A DNA stretch of 64,000 bases, taken from contig NZ_QTUC01000001.1 in assembly GCF_003386795.1 (NCBI RefSeq), forward strand, positions 4,154,001 through 4,218,000. The letters run 5' to 3'. This document shows, one piece after another, positions 1-9,660 of the stretch. How positions within the stretch are numbered: position 1 is the stretch's first letter; every line of letters starts with the position of its first letter. The notes under the pieces are model-generated. The model worked only from the letters and a program-made list of their open reading frames with translations. It searched no databases and was not told the origin of the DNA. Origin of the DNA: Thermasporomyces composti (GTDB taxonomy: Bacteria > Actinomycetota > Actinomycetes > Propionibacteriales > Actinopolymorphaceae). Position numbers and translations under genes: made by a program.

Positions 1-1563
1 ACGGTTGACGACGAACGCCGGCGCGTCCTTGACCAGGATGGCGTTCTTCTTCAGCGTCTTGGCCACCGCGAACGCCGTGGCGAGGGTGGCGTCGTCGGTG
101 CGCTCCGCGCGCACCACCTCCACCAGGGGCATCACCGAGACCGGGTTGAAGAAGTGCAAGCCCACGACCCGCTCAGGATGCGCGAGCTTGGAGGCCATCG
201 TCGTGACCGACAGAGACGAGGTGTTCGTGGCGAGCACGCACTCGTCGGACACGATGGTCTCGAGCTCGGCGAAGACCTGCTGCTTTACCTTCATCTCCTC
301 GAAGACCGCCTCGAGGACCAGGTCGCAGCCTGCGTAGATGGACTTGTCGGTCGACCCGGTGACCAGGGACTTGACACGGTTCGCCTGGTCGGCGCTGAGC
401 CGGCCCTTGGCCTGCAGCTTGTCGACTTCCGCGCGTACCCAGGCGAGGCCCTTGGCCACCCGCTCGTCGTCGATGTCGGTCAGCACGACCGGCACCAGCA
501 GCCGACGGGCGAACAGCAGCGCGAGCTGGCTCGCCATGAGGCCCGCGCCCACGATGCCGACCTTCGTGACGGGGCGAGCGAGCGAGGCGTCGGGAGCGCC
601 GACGGGTCTCTTGGCTCGCTTCTGGACCAGGTCGAAGGCGTAGAGGCTGGCCCGGAACTCCTCGGTCATGAGCAGGTCGGCGAGCGCCTCCTCCTCCAGC
701 GCGAAGCCTTCCTGCTTGGAGCACGTCTTCGCCGCCTCGATGATGTCGAGCGCTCGCAAGGGCGCGGGAGCGGCTCCGTGCAGCTTGTTCTCGACGAACG
801 CTCGTCCGCGCGCCACGGCCGCGTCCCACGCCTCGCCGCGGTCGATCGTCGGACGTCGCACCTCAACCTGGCCGGTCAGCACCCGCGCCGCCCAGTCCAG
901 GGAGCGCTCGAGGAAGTCCACCCCGTCGAACGTCGCGTCGGCGAGACCGAGCGGCTCCAGCTGGGGACCTCGGAGCATTCGGTTGTTGTTGAGGGCGTTC
1001 TCGACGATGATCTGCACCGCGCCGTCGGCGCCGATGAGGTTGGGCAAGAGCCAGGTGCCACCCCAGCCAGGGAGGATCCCGAGGAAACACTCGCTGAACG
1101 CGACGGCGGGAGCTGAGGCGAGCACGGTGCGGTACGTGCAGTGGAGAGCGATCTCCAAGCCGCCGCCGATGGCCAACCCATTGATGAAGGCGAAGGTGGG
1201 CTTGCGGCCGTCACCCAGCTTGCCGAAGACCTCGTGGCCGTAGCGGGCGATCGCGCGTGCGTGCTCGCGCGTCGTGATCCGTGGCATCCCGGTGATGTCG
1301 GCGCCCGCCGCCAGGACGAACGGCTTGCCGATGATCCCCACCGCCGCGATGTCATCCCGATCCAGCACCTGGTCGAGGGCGGCGTCGAGTTCGGCCAAGC
1401 CCCGGGGACCGAATGTGTTCGGCCGGGTGTGGTCGTGTCCGTTGTCGAGCGTGATCAACGCCATCGTGCCGGCGGCGTGCGGCAGGGTCACCTCGCGCAC
1501 GTGGGCGTGGGTCACCACCTCGTCGGGGAAGATCTGGGCGAACTCCTCAGCCAGGCTGCTCAC
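1..1563 (-). CDS. fadB: 3-hydroxyacyl-CoA dehydrogenase/enoyl-CoA hydratase, partial
   Basis: This is a multifunctional beta-oxidation enzyme that hydrates enoyl-CoA and oxidises 3-hydroxyacyl-CoA. About 521 residues are visible and the C-terminus lies beyond base 1; the family is usually about 700 residues. The N-terminal crotonase domain (about residues 30-240) has the oxyanion-hole segment FINGLAIGGGLEIAL. A Rossmann segment VGIVGAGLMAS near residues 333-345 starts the dehydrogenase half, which continues to NTSSLSVT and HFFNPVSVMPLVEVV. The GTG start follows AGGAGG at four bases. It lies 69 bases downstream of the thiolase on the same strand, so the two should be co-transcribed as a fadAB-type pair. 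Confidence 0.93.
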   Translation of the reverse strand, partial: MSSLAEEFAQIFPDEVVTHAHVREVTLPHAAGTMALITLDNGHDHTRPNTFGPRGLAELDAALDQVLDRDDIAAVGIIGKPFVLAAGADITGMPRITTREHARAIARYGHEVFGKLGDGRKPTFAFINGLAIGGGLEIALHCTYRTVLASAPAVAFSECFLGILPGWGGTWLLPNLIGADGAVQIIVENALNNNRMLRGPQLEPLGLADATFDGVDFLERSLDWAARVLTGQVEVRRPTIDRGEAWDAAVARGRAFVENKLHGAAPAPLRALDIIEAAKTCSKQEGFALEEEALADLLMTEEFRASLYAFDLVQKRAKRPVGAPDASLARPVTKVGIVGAGLMASQLALLFARRLLVPVVLTDIDDERVAKGLAWVRAEVDKLQAKGRLSADQANRVKSLVTGSTDKSIYAGCDLVLEAVFEEMKVKQQVFAELETIVSDECVLATNTSSLSVTTMASKLAHPERVVGLHFFNPVSVMPLVEVVRAERTDDATLATAFAVAKTLKKNAILVKDAPAFVVNR

Positions 1564-1632
1564 GGTGCCTCCTCATCGCTCGTCCGTCCGGCGAAGGCGT
1601 CCGGCGGTCGTCGGTCCCTCGACGTGTCGACG

Positions 1633-2829
1633 TCAGGTGGTGCCGTCCCAGTGGGGGTTCTCCCAGATCACGCTGCCGCCCATGCCGAGCCCCACGCACA
1701 GCGTTGTCAAGCCGTACCTGACGTCGGGCCGGTCGGCGAACTGCCGCGCCAGCTGAATCATGAGCCGAATGCCGCTCGCGGCGAGCGGGTGCCCGACCGC
1801 GATGGCACCGCCGTAGGCGTTGAGGCGGGGGTCGTCGTCGGCGAGACCGAAGTGGTCGCAGAAGGCCAGGACCTGGACGGCGAACGCCTCGTTGATCTCG
1901 ATGAGCCCGATGTCGTCGATGGTGAGACCGGTCTTGCGCAGGACCTTCTCGGTGGCCGGGATCGGACCGAGACCCATCAGCTCCGGCTCGACACCGACGA
2001 AGGCGTAGTCGACCAGCCGCATCTTCACGGTGAGGCCGAGCTCCTTGGCGACGTCCGCCGCGGCGACGATGCACGCCGTGGCACCGTCGTTGAGGCCAGA
2101 GGAGTTCCCGGCGGTGACGCGACCATGCGGGCGGAATGGGGTGCGCAGGCCCGCCAGGACCTCGACGGTCGTGTCCGGTCGAGGTGGCTCGTCAACGGTC
2201 GCCAGCCCCCAGCCCTTCTCCGTGCTCCACGTGGCGACAGGCACGAGGTCTGGCTGGATGACTCCGTCAGCGCACGCCTTGGCGAACTTGCGCTGGCTCG
2301 CCGCCGCGTAGGCGTCCGCGCGCTCCCTGGTGATCTGGGGATAGCGGTCGTGCAGGTTCTCCGCGGTCTGGCCCATGACGAGCGCGGACGGGTCCACGAG
2401 CCGCTCGGCGATGAAGCGCGGGTTCGGATCGACGCCCTCGCCCATCGGGTGTCGCCCCATGTGTTCGACGCCACCCGCGATCGCGACGTCGTAGGCCCCG
2501 AACGCGATGCTCGATGCCGTCGTCGTCACCGCCGTCATGGCGCCGGCACACATCCGGTCGACGGCGAATCCGGGAACCGTGCGCGGCAGCCCGGCCAGGA
2601 GGGCGGCGGTGCGCCCCAGCGTCAACCCCTGGTCACCGGTCTGGGTGGTGGCGGCGATCGCGACGTCGTCGACCCGCTCCGGAGGGAGATTCGGGTTGCG
2701 GCGGAGAAGCTCCCGGACGCACTTGATCACGAGGTCATCGGCGCGGGTCTCGGCATACATGCCGCCCGCCTTGCCGAATGGCGTGCGCACACCGTCGACG
2801 AAGACGACGTCGCGAATCTCACGGGGCAC
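1633..2829 (-). CDS. fadA: acetyl-CoA acyltransferase (thiolase)
   Basis: This thiolase of 398 residues cleaves 3-ketoacyl-CoA to acetyl-CoA and a shortened acyl-CoA. The nucleophile is Cys94 in DRMCAGAMTAV. The C-terminal catalytic His is in GGAIAVGHPLAASG (about 350) and the second Cys is in TLCVGLGMGGS (about 380). The length is normal for the family. The start is GTG (protein PREIRDVVF) after GAGGAGGG. It is the first gene of a two-gene beta-oxidation operon with the downstream multifunctional enzyme. Confidence 0.95.
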   Translation of the reverse strand: MPREIRDVVFVDGVRTPFGKAGGMYAETRADDLVIKCVRELLRRNPNLPPERVDDVAIAATTQTGDQGLTLGRTAALLAGLPRTVPGFAVDRMCAGAMTAVTTTASSIAFGAYDVAIAGGVEHMGRHPMGEGVDPNPRFIAERLVDPSALVMGQTAENLHDRYPQITRERADAYAAASQRKFAKACADGVIQPDLVPVATWSTEKGWGLATVDEPPRPDTTVEVLAGLRTPFRPHGRVTAGNSSGLNDGATACIVAAADVAKELGLTVKMRLVDYAFVGVEPELMGLGPIPATEKVLRKTGLTIDDIGLIEINEAFAVQVLAFCDHFGLADDDPRLNAYGGAIAVGHPLAASGIRLMIQLARQFADRPDVRYGLTTLCVGLGMGGSVIWENPHWDGTT

Positions 2830-2915
2830 GATGCCCTCCTCGAGTCGGGGGAGCGAGCGAGAAAGCCGCGGCTTGGCGCCCTCGAAGGCTCGCTCCGTTG
2901 TGCCGTCGCTGCGCT

Positions 2916-2941
2916 TGCTACTCCGATGCTACTCGCTGGTA
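2916..2941 (-). promoter_or_regulatory. candidate operator upstream of fadA
   Basis: TGCTACTC occurs twice (2916-2923 and 2927-2934), 11 bases apart. It runs into an imperfect palindrome TACTCGCTGGTA (2930-2941, pattern TACnnGCnnGTA). The site is 87-112 bases upstream of the thiolase start, in a 281-base gene-free gap. Helically phased direct repeats plus a partial palindrome suit a TetR-type regulator, but the regulator is not identifiable here. Confidence 0.35.
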
Positions 2942-3110
2942 ACGAGGCGTGAGGCGCGAAACACCCGTGCCTCGCCGATGGGGGTGGCCCGTCCATCGGC
3001 TGCCCCGACTTAGGACAAATGTCAGCTTATGGTCCACCTCCGGCCGACGTCCGCTGGGTCGGTGTCCGCAACGGCGGGTCACGGCGGCCGCGACCCGATC
3101 GGGGGACCGG

Positions 3111-4355
3111 TCATCGGTGAGCACGGTTCGCGGCGAGGGTCTGGGCCAGGCGATCCTTGGTCAGCTCCACCTGCCATGCCCGCGCACCATGTGCACGGAG
3201 CGCCCCGGCGACCGCCTCGGGCGTGGGCTCGGCCGGCGGAGACCAGGCGAGCCGGCGCACGATGTCCGGCGCGAGCAGGTTCTCCGTGGGCAGGCGGGCC
3301 GAGGCGGCCAGCTCCTGCAGGACCGCCCGGCACGCGGCGAGGCGTTCGGCCGCCATCGGGTCACGGTCGGCCCACGCGCGGGCGGGAGGAGGTCCCTCCG
3401 ACGCTGGGGAGTGCTCGGGAAGAGCGGTGTCGGGAAGGTCACGAGCCCTGCGGACCGCTGTCCACCACACGTCCAGGTCCCGCCGGGCCGTCCTGGTGTC
3501 GAACCCCGGTAACGCGGCCAACTGCGCCCGCGTGGCGGGTCGGGCGACCGCCGCGGCGATGATCGAGTGATCGGCGAGCACCCGACCAGGTGACAGGTCA
3601 CGGCGCCGCGCGAGCCGGTCGCGTGCCAGCCACAGCTCGCGGACGTAGGCGAGCTCGCGACGAGTCCGAATGCGGTGGATCCCCGACGTGCGTCGCCACG
3701 GGTCACGCCGGGACTCGCGAGGTGGCTGGCGCACCAGGGCCTCGAACTCTTCGGCGGCCCAGCGGTCCTTGCCCTCCCGTCGCAGCTCCTCGGCCAGCGC
3801 GTCGCGCAGCTCCACCAACAGCTCGACGTCAAGCGCCGCGTAGTTCAGCCACGGCTCGGGGAGCGGTCGGGTGGACCAGTCGACGGCCGCGTGACCCTTC
3901 TCCAGGCTGTAGCCGAGAAGCTGCTCCACGAGGGCCGCCAGCCCGACCTTCGGGTACGCCAGCAGACGGCCGGCCAGCTCGGTGTCGAACAGTTTTCGCG
4001 GCCGAAGCCCCAACTCGGACAAGCAGGGCAAGTCCTGCGTGGCCGCGTGGAGCACCCACTCGGTATCGGCGAGCACCGCGTTGAGCGCACGCAGGTCGGG
4101 GCACCGGACCGGGTCCACGAGCGCCGTGCCGGCGCCGGCCCGGCGCAGCTGGACCAGGTAGGCGCGGTGGGAGTAGCGATAGCCGGACGCACGTTCGGCG
4201 TCGACGGCCACCGGTCCGGACCCGGCCGCGAACCGTTCGACGGTGTCCGCCAGCGCCTCTGCCGTGTCGACGACGGGCGGCAGACCGTCCCGGGGAGCGA
4301 GCAGTGGAATCGGTTGTCGAGGCATAGGTTGTGCTACCGACGGGCGGTCGGTCAC
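3111..4355 (-). CDS. rnd: ribonuclease D (3'-5' exonuclease plus HRDC)
   Basis: This is a 414-residue RNase D-like exoribonuclease, expected in tRNA and structured-RNA 3'-end processing. The DEDD exonuclease motifs are visible: VDAERASGYRYS (Asp52, Glu54), HAATQDLPCLSELG, and YAALDVELLVELRD. An HRDC domain follows, with arginine-rich linkers. The GTG start overlaps the TGA of the upstream DUF3000 gene (GTGA), which indicates translational coupling, and AAAGG precedes it. A shorter ATG start exists at 4325 but lacks a ribosome site. The DUF3000-RNase D pair is divergent from hemE, an arrangement familiar in actinomycetes. Confidence 0.92.
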   Translation of the reverse strand: MTDRPSVAQPMPRQPIPLLAPRDGLPPVVDTAEALADTVERFAAGSGPVAVDAERASGYRYSHRAYLVQLRRAGAGTALVDPVRCPDLRALNAVLADTEWVLHAATQDLPCLSELGLRPRKLFDTELAGRLLAYPKVGLAALVEQLLGYSLEKGHAAVDWSTRPLPEPWLNYAALDVELLVELRDALAEELRREGKDRWAAEEFEALVRQPPRESRRDPWRRTSGIHRIRTRRELAYVRELWLARDRLARRRDLSPGRVLADHSIIAAAVARPATRAQLAALPGFDTRTARRDLDVWWTAVRRARDLPDTALPEHSPASEGPPPARAWADRDPMAAERLAACRAVLQELAASARLPTENLLAPDIVRRLAWSPPAEPTPEAVAGALRAHGARAWQVELTKDRLAQTLAANRAHR

Positions 4356-4936
4356 CGACCTTTCACCCGGCGGCCCGGGATGGAGGCTACCCCCGCCTGG
4401 ACCGGCGGCAGACCCGCGGCCGTGCACAACAGCTGGCCCCATGCCTGGGCGTGGCGTCCAATCGCGTCGTCCACGGGTGTCCAGGAGGCGCGAAGCTCGA
4501 TCTCTGCCCGGGTCGGCTGGTCGGCCATCGCACCGAAGCTCTCCGACGTGACTCGCGTCACGGTTCCGCTCGGCGCGGTGTACTCGGCGCCCTCGGCCTC
4601 CAAAGCCTCGACCAGCCAGGACCACCCCACCGCACCGAGGAGCGGATCGGCCACCATCTCCGGCTCGATGTCGGCGCGGACGTACGTGACCAGCCGGAAC
4701 GTGCCCTGCCACGCCTCGTGCCCAGCCGGATCGTAGAGAAGGACCAGCCGTCCCGTGGCGAGCTCGACGTCGTCGATCACCACGTCGGCGCTCACCGCAG
4801 CGGAGTAGGGCGCCACTCGCCGTGGCGCCGGAGTCTCCTCGCAGACGATCTCCTGGCGTAGGCGGGCGGCACGCAACTCCGTCACGGCCCGTTGGAACAC
4901 CTCGGGCGGGGCGTCGGTATCCCTGCGCGCGGCCAC
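4352..4936 (-). CDS. DUF3000 domain-containing protein
   Basis: A protein of 194 residues matching the actinobacterial DUF3000 family; the function is unknown. Recognisable segments are [13 protein letters not shown] near the N-terminus, [16 protein letters not shown] in the middle, and [14 protein letters not shown]. No signal peptide or membrane segment is visible. The GTG start at 4936 is favoured because a -10-like TATTCT lies seven bases upstream (4944-4949 on the complement), suggesting a leaderless message; no ribosome site is present. Its stop overlaps the RNase D start. An upstream in-frame extension would run through the divergent hemE start and is unlikely. Confidence 0.85.
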   Translation of the reverse strand: MAARRDTDAPPEVFQRAVTELRAARLRQEIVCEETPAPRRVAPYSAAVSADVVIDDVELATGRLVLLYDPAGHEAWQGTFRLVTYVRADIEPEMVADPLLGAVGWSWLVEALEAEGAEYTAPSGTVTRVTSESFGAMADQPTRAEIELRASWTPVDDAIGRHAQAWGQLLCTAAGLPPVQAGVASIPGRRVKGR

Positions 4937-5036
4937 GCCCGAGAGAATACGTCCGGCTACCCCTGGGACCGGGCGCACGACGCGCCGGCAATCGTGGCCG
5001 GCTCCCGCGAAGGACACGGACGAAAGAGGACCATCC

Positions 5037-6107
5037 ATGGCAGAACACCAAGCGGTCGCCGACCCAGGGGACTCGGTCTTCGTCCGGGCCTGTCGCGGCC
5101 AACCCGTGCCGTACACCCCGGTGTGGTTCATGCGCCAAGCCGGGCGCTCACTGCCGGAGTACCGGTCGGTCCGGGCAGGCATCCCGATGCTGGAGTCCTG
5201 CACCAGACCTGACCTCGTGACCGAGATCACCCTGCAGCCGGTGCGGCGGTACGGCGTGGACGCGGCCATCCTCTTCTCCGACATCATGGTGCCGCTCAAG
5301 GCCGTCGGGGTGGACCTCGACATCAAGCCTGGGGTCGGCCCGGTGGTGGCCCAGCCCATCCGCGAGATGGCCGACCTCGCGCCGTTGCGCCCGCTCGAGC
5401 CCGGCGACGTTCCCTACATCACCGAGGCGGTCGGTGAGCTCGTCCGGGCTTTGCGGGGAACACCGCTCATCGGGTTCGCCGGTGGACCCTTCACCTTGGC
5501 GTCGTACCTGGTCGAGGGCGGTCCGAGTCGCGACCACGCCACCACCAAGGCCCTCATGTACGGGGCGCCCGACGTCTGGCACGCGCTGCTCTCGCGGCTC
5601 GCCCGGATCTCGGCGGCCTTCCTCCGCGTGCAGGTCGAGGCGGGCGCGTCAGCCGTGCAGCTGTTCGACTCCTGGGCGGGCGCGTTGGCACCCGCCGACT
5701 ACGAGCGCTTCGTCCTGCCGTACTCGCGGGCGGTTCTCGAGGAGGTCGGCGAGCTCGGCGTGCCCCGCATCCACTTCGGTGTGGGCACGGGCGAGCTGCT
5801 CGGGCTCATGGCCGAGGCCGGCGCCGAGGTGGTCGGGGTCGACTGGCGGGTGCCGTTGGACGCCGCGATCACCCGCGTGCGCGGGCGCGCTGTCCAGGGG
5901 AACCTCGACCCGGCGCTCGTCCTGGCGCCGTGGGAGGCGGTGGCTGAGCGGGTTCGCGCGATTCTCGCCATGGGTCGCCACGCGCCCGGCCACGTCTTCA
6001 ACCTCGGCCACGGTGTCCTCCCGCAGACCGACCCGGACGTCCTCGCCCGTCTCGTCGACTTCGTCCACGCCGAATCGGCTCGTCAGCGGACCGAGCGGGT
6101 CCGGTGA
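5037..6107 (+). CDS. hemE: uroporphyrinogen decarboxylase
   Basis: HemE (356 residues) decarboxylates uroporphyrinogen III to coproporphyrinogen III in the cytoplasm. The N-terminal substrate-binding signature is [12 protein letters not shown] (about 31-42), followed by [33 protein letters not shown] and the C-terminal [14 protein letters not shown]. Length is normal. The ATG follows AGAGGA. It heads a same-strand haem operon with hemY (55-base gap) and hemQ, so regulation is probably shared. Confidence 0.97.
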   Translation: MAEHQAVADPGDSVFVRACRGQPVPYTPVWFMRQAGRSLPEYRSVRAGIPMLESCTRPDLVTEITLQPVRRYGVDAAILFSDIMVPLKAVGVDLDIKPGVGPVVAQPIREMADLAPLRPLEPGDVPYITEAVGELVRALRGTPLIGFAGGPFTLASYLVEGGPSRDHATTKALMYGAPDVWHALLSRLARISAAFLRVQVEAGASAVQLFDSWAGALAPADYERFVLPYSRAVLEEVGELGVPRIHFGVGTGELLGLMAEAGAEVVGVDWRVPLDAAITRVRGRAVQGNLDPALVLAPWEAVAERVRAILAMGRHAPGHVFNLGHGVLPQTDPDVLARLVDFVHAESARQRTERVR

Positions 6108-6162
6108 CGAGCGAGGCGGGGTGGGCTGGGAGCGGGGGACGCCGGTCTGGGAAGGTGGGCCC

Positions 6163-7602
6163 ATGGCGCACGTGGTGGTTGTCGGTGGTGGAATCACGGG
6201 TGTCTCGGCGGCATGGTTCCTTCGCCAGGCTGGTGGAGACGACCTGGCGATCACACTGGTCGAAGCCTCCGCGCGACTAGGGGGCAAGCTGCAGACCGTC
6301 GAGGTCGGCGACGTCCCCGTCGACACCGGCGCCGAGGCGATGCTCAACCGTCGACCGGAGGCGGTCGACCTCGCCCGCGCGGTCGGCCTCGAGGCGCGGC
6401 TGCGGTATCCCGGCACGACGTCGTCGAGCATCTGGTCGTACGGGGCGCTCCGACCAGTGCCCATCGGCACCGTCATGGGCGTGCCCGCCGACCTGGCGGC
6501 CGTGGAGAGCAGCGGTGTCCTCAGTCCGGACGGGGTCGCCCGCGTCGCGCGGGACCTCGAGCTCCCGGGCCCCGGCCTCGACGGCGACGTGTCCGTGGGC
6601 CAGTACGCCACGGAGCGACTCGGCCGCGAGATCGTCGATCGGTTGATCGAGCCGCTGCTCGGTGGGGTGTATGCCGGTCACGCCGACCAGCTGTCGCTGC
6701 GCGCGACGATGCCGCAGCTCGTGCCCTTCCTGCGGAAGGACCCGTCCCTGGTCCGGGCGGCGGCGCGCGCCAAGGCCACGGCTGCCGCTGCGTCTGCGTC
6801 CTCCGCGTCGGCGTCCTCGTCCGACCAGCCGGTGTTCGCGGGCCTGGACGGGGGAGTAGGCGGCTTGGTCCCCGCGGTGGCGACCGCCGCCAAGGCGACG
6901 GTGCGGGTGAACGCCACGGTCCGCGAACTGCGGCGGACGACGACAGGATGGCGGCTCGTCGTGGGATCGACGACGGACTCCGAGGTGGTGCACGCCGACG
7001 GCGTGGTCCTGGCCTGTCCCGCCCCGGCCGCCAGTCGCCTGCTGTCCGACGTGGCCCCCGGTGCCGCCGCTGATCTCGCCGGCATCGAGTACGCCAGCAT
7101 GGCCACGATCGTGCTGACCTTCCCGAGGTCGGCGTTTCCATCCCCGCTGACTGGTTCGGGGTTCCTCGTTCCGCCCGTGGAACGCCGTCTCATCAAGGCC
7201 GCGACCTTCTCGTCCCGGAAGTGGCCGTGGCTGGCGGAGCGGGCACCCGAGATCGAGGTCGTCCGCTGCTCGGTGGGTCGGCATGGCGAGACAGACGACC
7301 TGGACCGTGACGACGCTGACCTGGTGCGCGGCGCGCTCACTGACCTGAGGGATGTGACGGGAGTCACGGGTCGACCTCTCGCAAGTCACGTCACCCGGTG
7401 GCGCGGTGGATTGCCGCAGTACGCCGTCGGGCACCATGACCGCGTCGCGCGGATCCGCGCCGCGGTCGCCGCGCTCCCAGGGCTGGCCGTGGCGGGCGCC
7501 GCCTACGAGGGGTTGGGGATCCCCGCCTGCGTGGCGAGCGCGCGCCAGGCGGCGACCCAGGTGCTCGGCGCGCTCACGTCGCCGGAGAGAATGCAGGCAT
7601 GA
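6163..7602 (+). CDS. hemY: protoporphyrinogen/coproporphyrinogen III oxidase
   Basis: FAD-dependent oxidase of 479 residues. The N-terminal dinucleotide-binding fold is VVVVGGGITGVSAAWFLR (about 4-21). The C-terminal FAD segment is LAVAGAAYEGLGIPACVASAR. Because hemQ is coupled directly downstream, this enzyme probably works as CgoX, oxidising coproporphyrinogen III to coproporphyrin III. A short Ala/Ser-rich insertion (about 204-222) interrupts the middle and looks like a flexible loop. The ATG overlaps no upstream gene. The stop overlaps the hemQ start as ATGA. Confidence 0.95.
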   Translation: MAHVVVVGGGITGVSAAWFLRQAGGDDLAITLVEASARLGGKLQTVEVGDVPVDTGAEAMLNRRPEAVDLARAVGLEARLRYPGTTSSSIWSYGALRPVPIGTVMGVPADLAAVESSGVLSPDGVARVARDLELPGPGLDGDVSVGQYATERLGREIVDRLIEPLLGGVYAGHADQLSLRATMPQLVPFLRKDPSLVRAAARAKATAAAASASSASASSSDQPVFAGLDGGVGGLVPAVATAAKATVRVNATVRELRRTTTGWRLVVGSTTDSEVVHADGVVLACPAPAASRLLSDVAPGAAADLAGIEYASMATIVLTFPRSAFPSPLTGSGFLVPPVERRLIKAATFSSRKWPWLAERAPEIEVVRCSVGRHGETDDLDRDDADLVRGALTDLRDVTGVTGRPLASHVTRWRGGLPQYAVGHHDRVARIRAAVAALPGLAVAGAAYEGLGIPACVASARQAATQVLGALTSPERMQA

Positions 7603-8306
7603 CGGATCCGAACACCACCGCCCAGCCCACCCCCGACCTCAACGACGTGATCCGTTACACCATGTGGTCGGTGTTCCGGATCCGCGAGCCCTTCGGTGAT
7701 CGCGACCGTGGGCCGCTCGCGCAGGAGGTCGAGGTTCTCTTCGAGCAGCTGAGCAGCAAGGACGTCGTCGTCCGTGGCAGTTACGACGTCTCCGGTCTGC
7801 GAGCTGACGCCGACGTGATGATCTGGTGGCACGCCCCGTCAGCCGACGATCTCCAAGAGGCGTATAACCGCTTCCGGCGGACCGCGGTCGGCGGACTGCT
7901 CGCGCCGGTGTGGTCCCAGATGGGTCTGCATCGGCCGGCCGAGTTCAACCGAAGCCACCTGCCGGCGTTCCTCGCCGGTGAGCCGCCTCGCCAGTACGTC
8001 AGCGTCTACCCGTTCGTCCGCTCCTACGAGTGGTACGTCCTTCCCGAGCAGGAGCGGCGGGAGATGCTCGCCGAGCACGGGCGGATGGCCCAGGGGTATC
8101 CGGACGTGCGGGCCAACACGGTGGCGTCGTTCGGGCTCGGTGACTACGAGTGGATTTTGGCGTTCGAGGCTGACGAGCTGTACCGCATCACCGACCTGAT
8201 CAGGCACCTCCGCGGTGCGCGTGCCCGTCTGCACACCCGGCTCGAGGTGCCGTTCTTCGTCGGTCGCCGCAAGCCGATCGTCGACATCCTGAACCAGCTG
8301 CCCTGA
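7599..8306 (+). CDS. hemQ: coproheme decarboxylase HemQ
   Basis: A 235-residue protein of the chlorite-dismutase-like HemQ family, which converts coprohaem to haem b by two peroxide-dependent decarboxylations. Tyr137 in SVYPFVRSYEWY matches the catalytic tyrosine. His120 in NRSHLPAFL corresponds to the distal histidine described for actinobacterial HemQ. His160 in LAEHGRMAQGYP is the expected proximal ligand; these assignments are by position in the family. The ATGA overlap with hemY couples translation. A strong hairpin ends the operon at 8353-8380. Confidence 0.96.
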   Translation: MTDPNTTAQPTPDLNDVIRYTMWSVFRIREPFGDRDRGPLAQEVEVLFEQLSSKDVVVRGSYDVSGLRADADVMIWWHAPSADDLQEAYNRFRRTAVGGLLAPVWSQMGLHRPAEFNRSHLPAFLAGEPPRQYVSVYPFVRSYEWYVLPEQERREMLAEHGRMAQGYPDVRANTVASFGLGDYEWILAFEADELYRITDLIRHLRGARARLHTRLEVPFFVGRRKPIVDILNQLP

Positions 8307-8352
8307 TCGCGGCCAGCGTCGGCGCGACTCTCTCCGGACGCCCAGGCCCACT

Positions 8353-8380
8353 CGCGACCGCGGCTGGTGTCGCGGTCGCG
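8353..8380 (+). terminator. hairpin after hemQ
   Basis: A perfect 10-bp stem CGCGACCGCG/CGCGGTCGCG with an 8-base loop starts 47 bases after the hemQ stop. It has no T-tract, as is common for actinobacterial terminators. Confidence 0.6.
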
Positions 8381-8454
8381 CGTCGCCGCGCTTCGAGCGC
8401 GCGTTCCTCTACGCCATGATGGGCGTCGACACGGAGGACGACGAGGGGAACGCC

Positions 8455-8856
8455 GTGCGCTGGTTACGACGAGTCTTCAACGGCAAGGACGATCTGGCGC
8501 CACCGCCGCCGCTCACGTTGGACGTCGACCGACGTCGAGAGCAGCTCGCGCGCCTGGAACAAGCTCTCGACCGACTGGTCGACGCGATGCGAGCCAACGA
8601 GGCGCGCATGTCGAACCCCGCTTGGCGGGAGCGCATGAGCGAGTACCGCCGGCTCTCCGGTGAGACCTACCGGCTCCGAACGGGCACGTTCACCCGCGAG
8701 CAGATCCTCGACCTGGTCTTCGAGGTCCGCCCGGTGTTCTCCGGCGACCTGCCGGAGGACGTACAGGTCCTCTCCCCGCTGCAGGACGAGCTGCTCGCCG
8801 CTGCAGCCGCCCTCCAGGAAGTCCTACCTGGCGAGCGCCCGTCCGAGTCGGCATGA
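8455..8856 (+). CDS. conserved hypothetical, predicted coiled coil
   Basis: A small charged protein of 133 residues that I do not recognise. It has a basic N-terminus (VRWLRRVFNGKDD), a PPPPL turn, then a heptad-like helix around RRREQLARLEQALDRLVDAM. A TFTREQILDLVFEVRPVFSG segment and a helical tail follow. There is no signal peptide or membrane segment. The GTG at 8455 is preferred because GAGGGG sits six bases upstream; an in-frame ATG at 8416 would add 13 residues but has no ribosome site. It lies alone between the haem operon terminator and the convergent msrB. Confidence 0.65.
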   Translation: MRWLRRVFNGKDDLAPPPPLTLDVDRRREQLARLEQALDRLVDAMRANEARMSNPAWRERMSEYRRLSGETYRLRTGTFTREQILDLVFEVRPVFSGDLPEDVQVLSPLQDELLAAAAALQEVLPGERPSESA

Positions 8857-8983
8857 GGGACGCTGGTGGGCGCCTGAGGCGCGGGTGTCCGCGAGCCTGC
8901 TCGGTGCGTGACGAGCGCGGCCGGCAGGTGCCGTCACGCTGCCAGCGAGGTGGTCGAGCGAGGTGGCCGGAAGGGCGGTTGGC

Positions 8984-9424
8984 CTAGGCCTTCCGCTCCG
9001 ACTGGTGGTCTGGCTCTGCTTGCTGGGCGGGCTCGAAGGTGAGCGCGATGGAGTTGATGCAGTAACGCTGGTCCGTCGGGGTGGGGTAGCCCTCGCCCTC
9101 GAAGACGTGGCCCAGGTGGGAGTCGCATCGGCTGCAGCGCACCTCGGTACGCACCATGCCGTGCGAGCGGTCCTCGAGCAGGCGCACCCGGTCGCCGGCC
9201 ATGGGGGACCAGAACGACGGCCAGCCACAGTGGCTGTCGAACTTCGTCTCGCTGCGGAAGAGCTCCGCGCCACACGCTCGGCAGCGGTAGACGCCGACCT
9301 GCTCGTTGTGGAGGTACTCACCGGTGCCGGGCGGCTCGGTACCGGCCAGGCGCAGCACGTAGTACTCCTCCGGTGACAGCTCGCGCCGCCACTCCTCCTC
9401 GGCCTTGACCACCTTCTCGGGCAT
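8984..9424 (-). CDS. msrB: peptide-methionine (R)-S-oxide reductase
   Basis: MsrB (146 residues) repairs methionine-R-sulfoxide in proteins. It has the zinc cysteines Cys48/Cys51 and Cys97/Cys100 and the catalytic Cys122 in RYCINSIAL. The segments HCGWPSFWSP and DSHLGHVFEGEG are diagnostic. The C-terminal tail is short and charged. The ATG is preceded by a -10-like TAGGGT six bases upstream, suggesting a leaderless or near-leaderless message, although GAGGT could also act as a ribosome site. It is transcribed away from the WXG-type pair at 9661. Confidence 0.96.
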   Translation of the reverse strand: MPEKVVKAEEEWRRELSPEEYYVLRLAGTEPPGTGEYLHNEQVGVYRCRACGAELFRSETKFDSHCGWPSFWSPMAGDRVRLLEDRSHGMVRTEVRCSRCDSHLGHVFEGEGYPTPTDQRYCINSIALTFEPAQQAEPDHQSERKA

Positions 9425-9660
9425 ACCTCGACCCTACGTCGTCGCCCGCCGGTGCTGGTGCGTCGACGTCCGTGACTTCGACGGGGTCGTCCCCGAAGTT
9501 ATCCACAATCCGATGGACCCGAAGTGCGGCACAAGGTCACTTTCGCGTACCGTCGTCCCCAGCATGGACGATCGCTACTCGGGCGGGGGCGCGCACCGTT
9601 CCCCGCGGCGTGGTCCTGCCGGCGACCCGAACCACGACGACGACGGGGAGTGTTCAGGCG

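Noticed and set aside
1141-2952. Long open frame of about 600 codons antisense to the thiolase
   Set aside because: It is produced by GC-rich third positions of the real minus-strand gene. It has no recognisable domain and is rich in Arg/Gly/Asp.
9499-9507. TTATCCACA resembling a DnaA box
   Set aside because: It is a single copy between msrB and the WXG gene with no cluster of boxes, AT-rich region or dnaA/dnaN nearby, so it does not support an origin.
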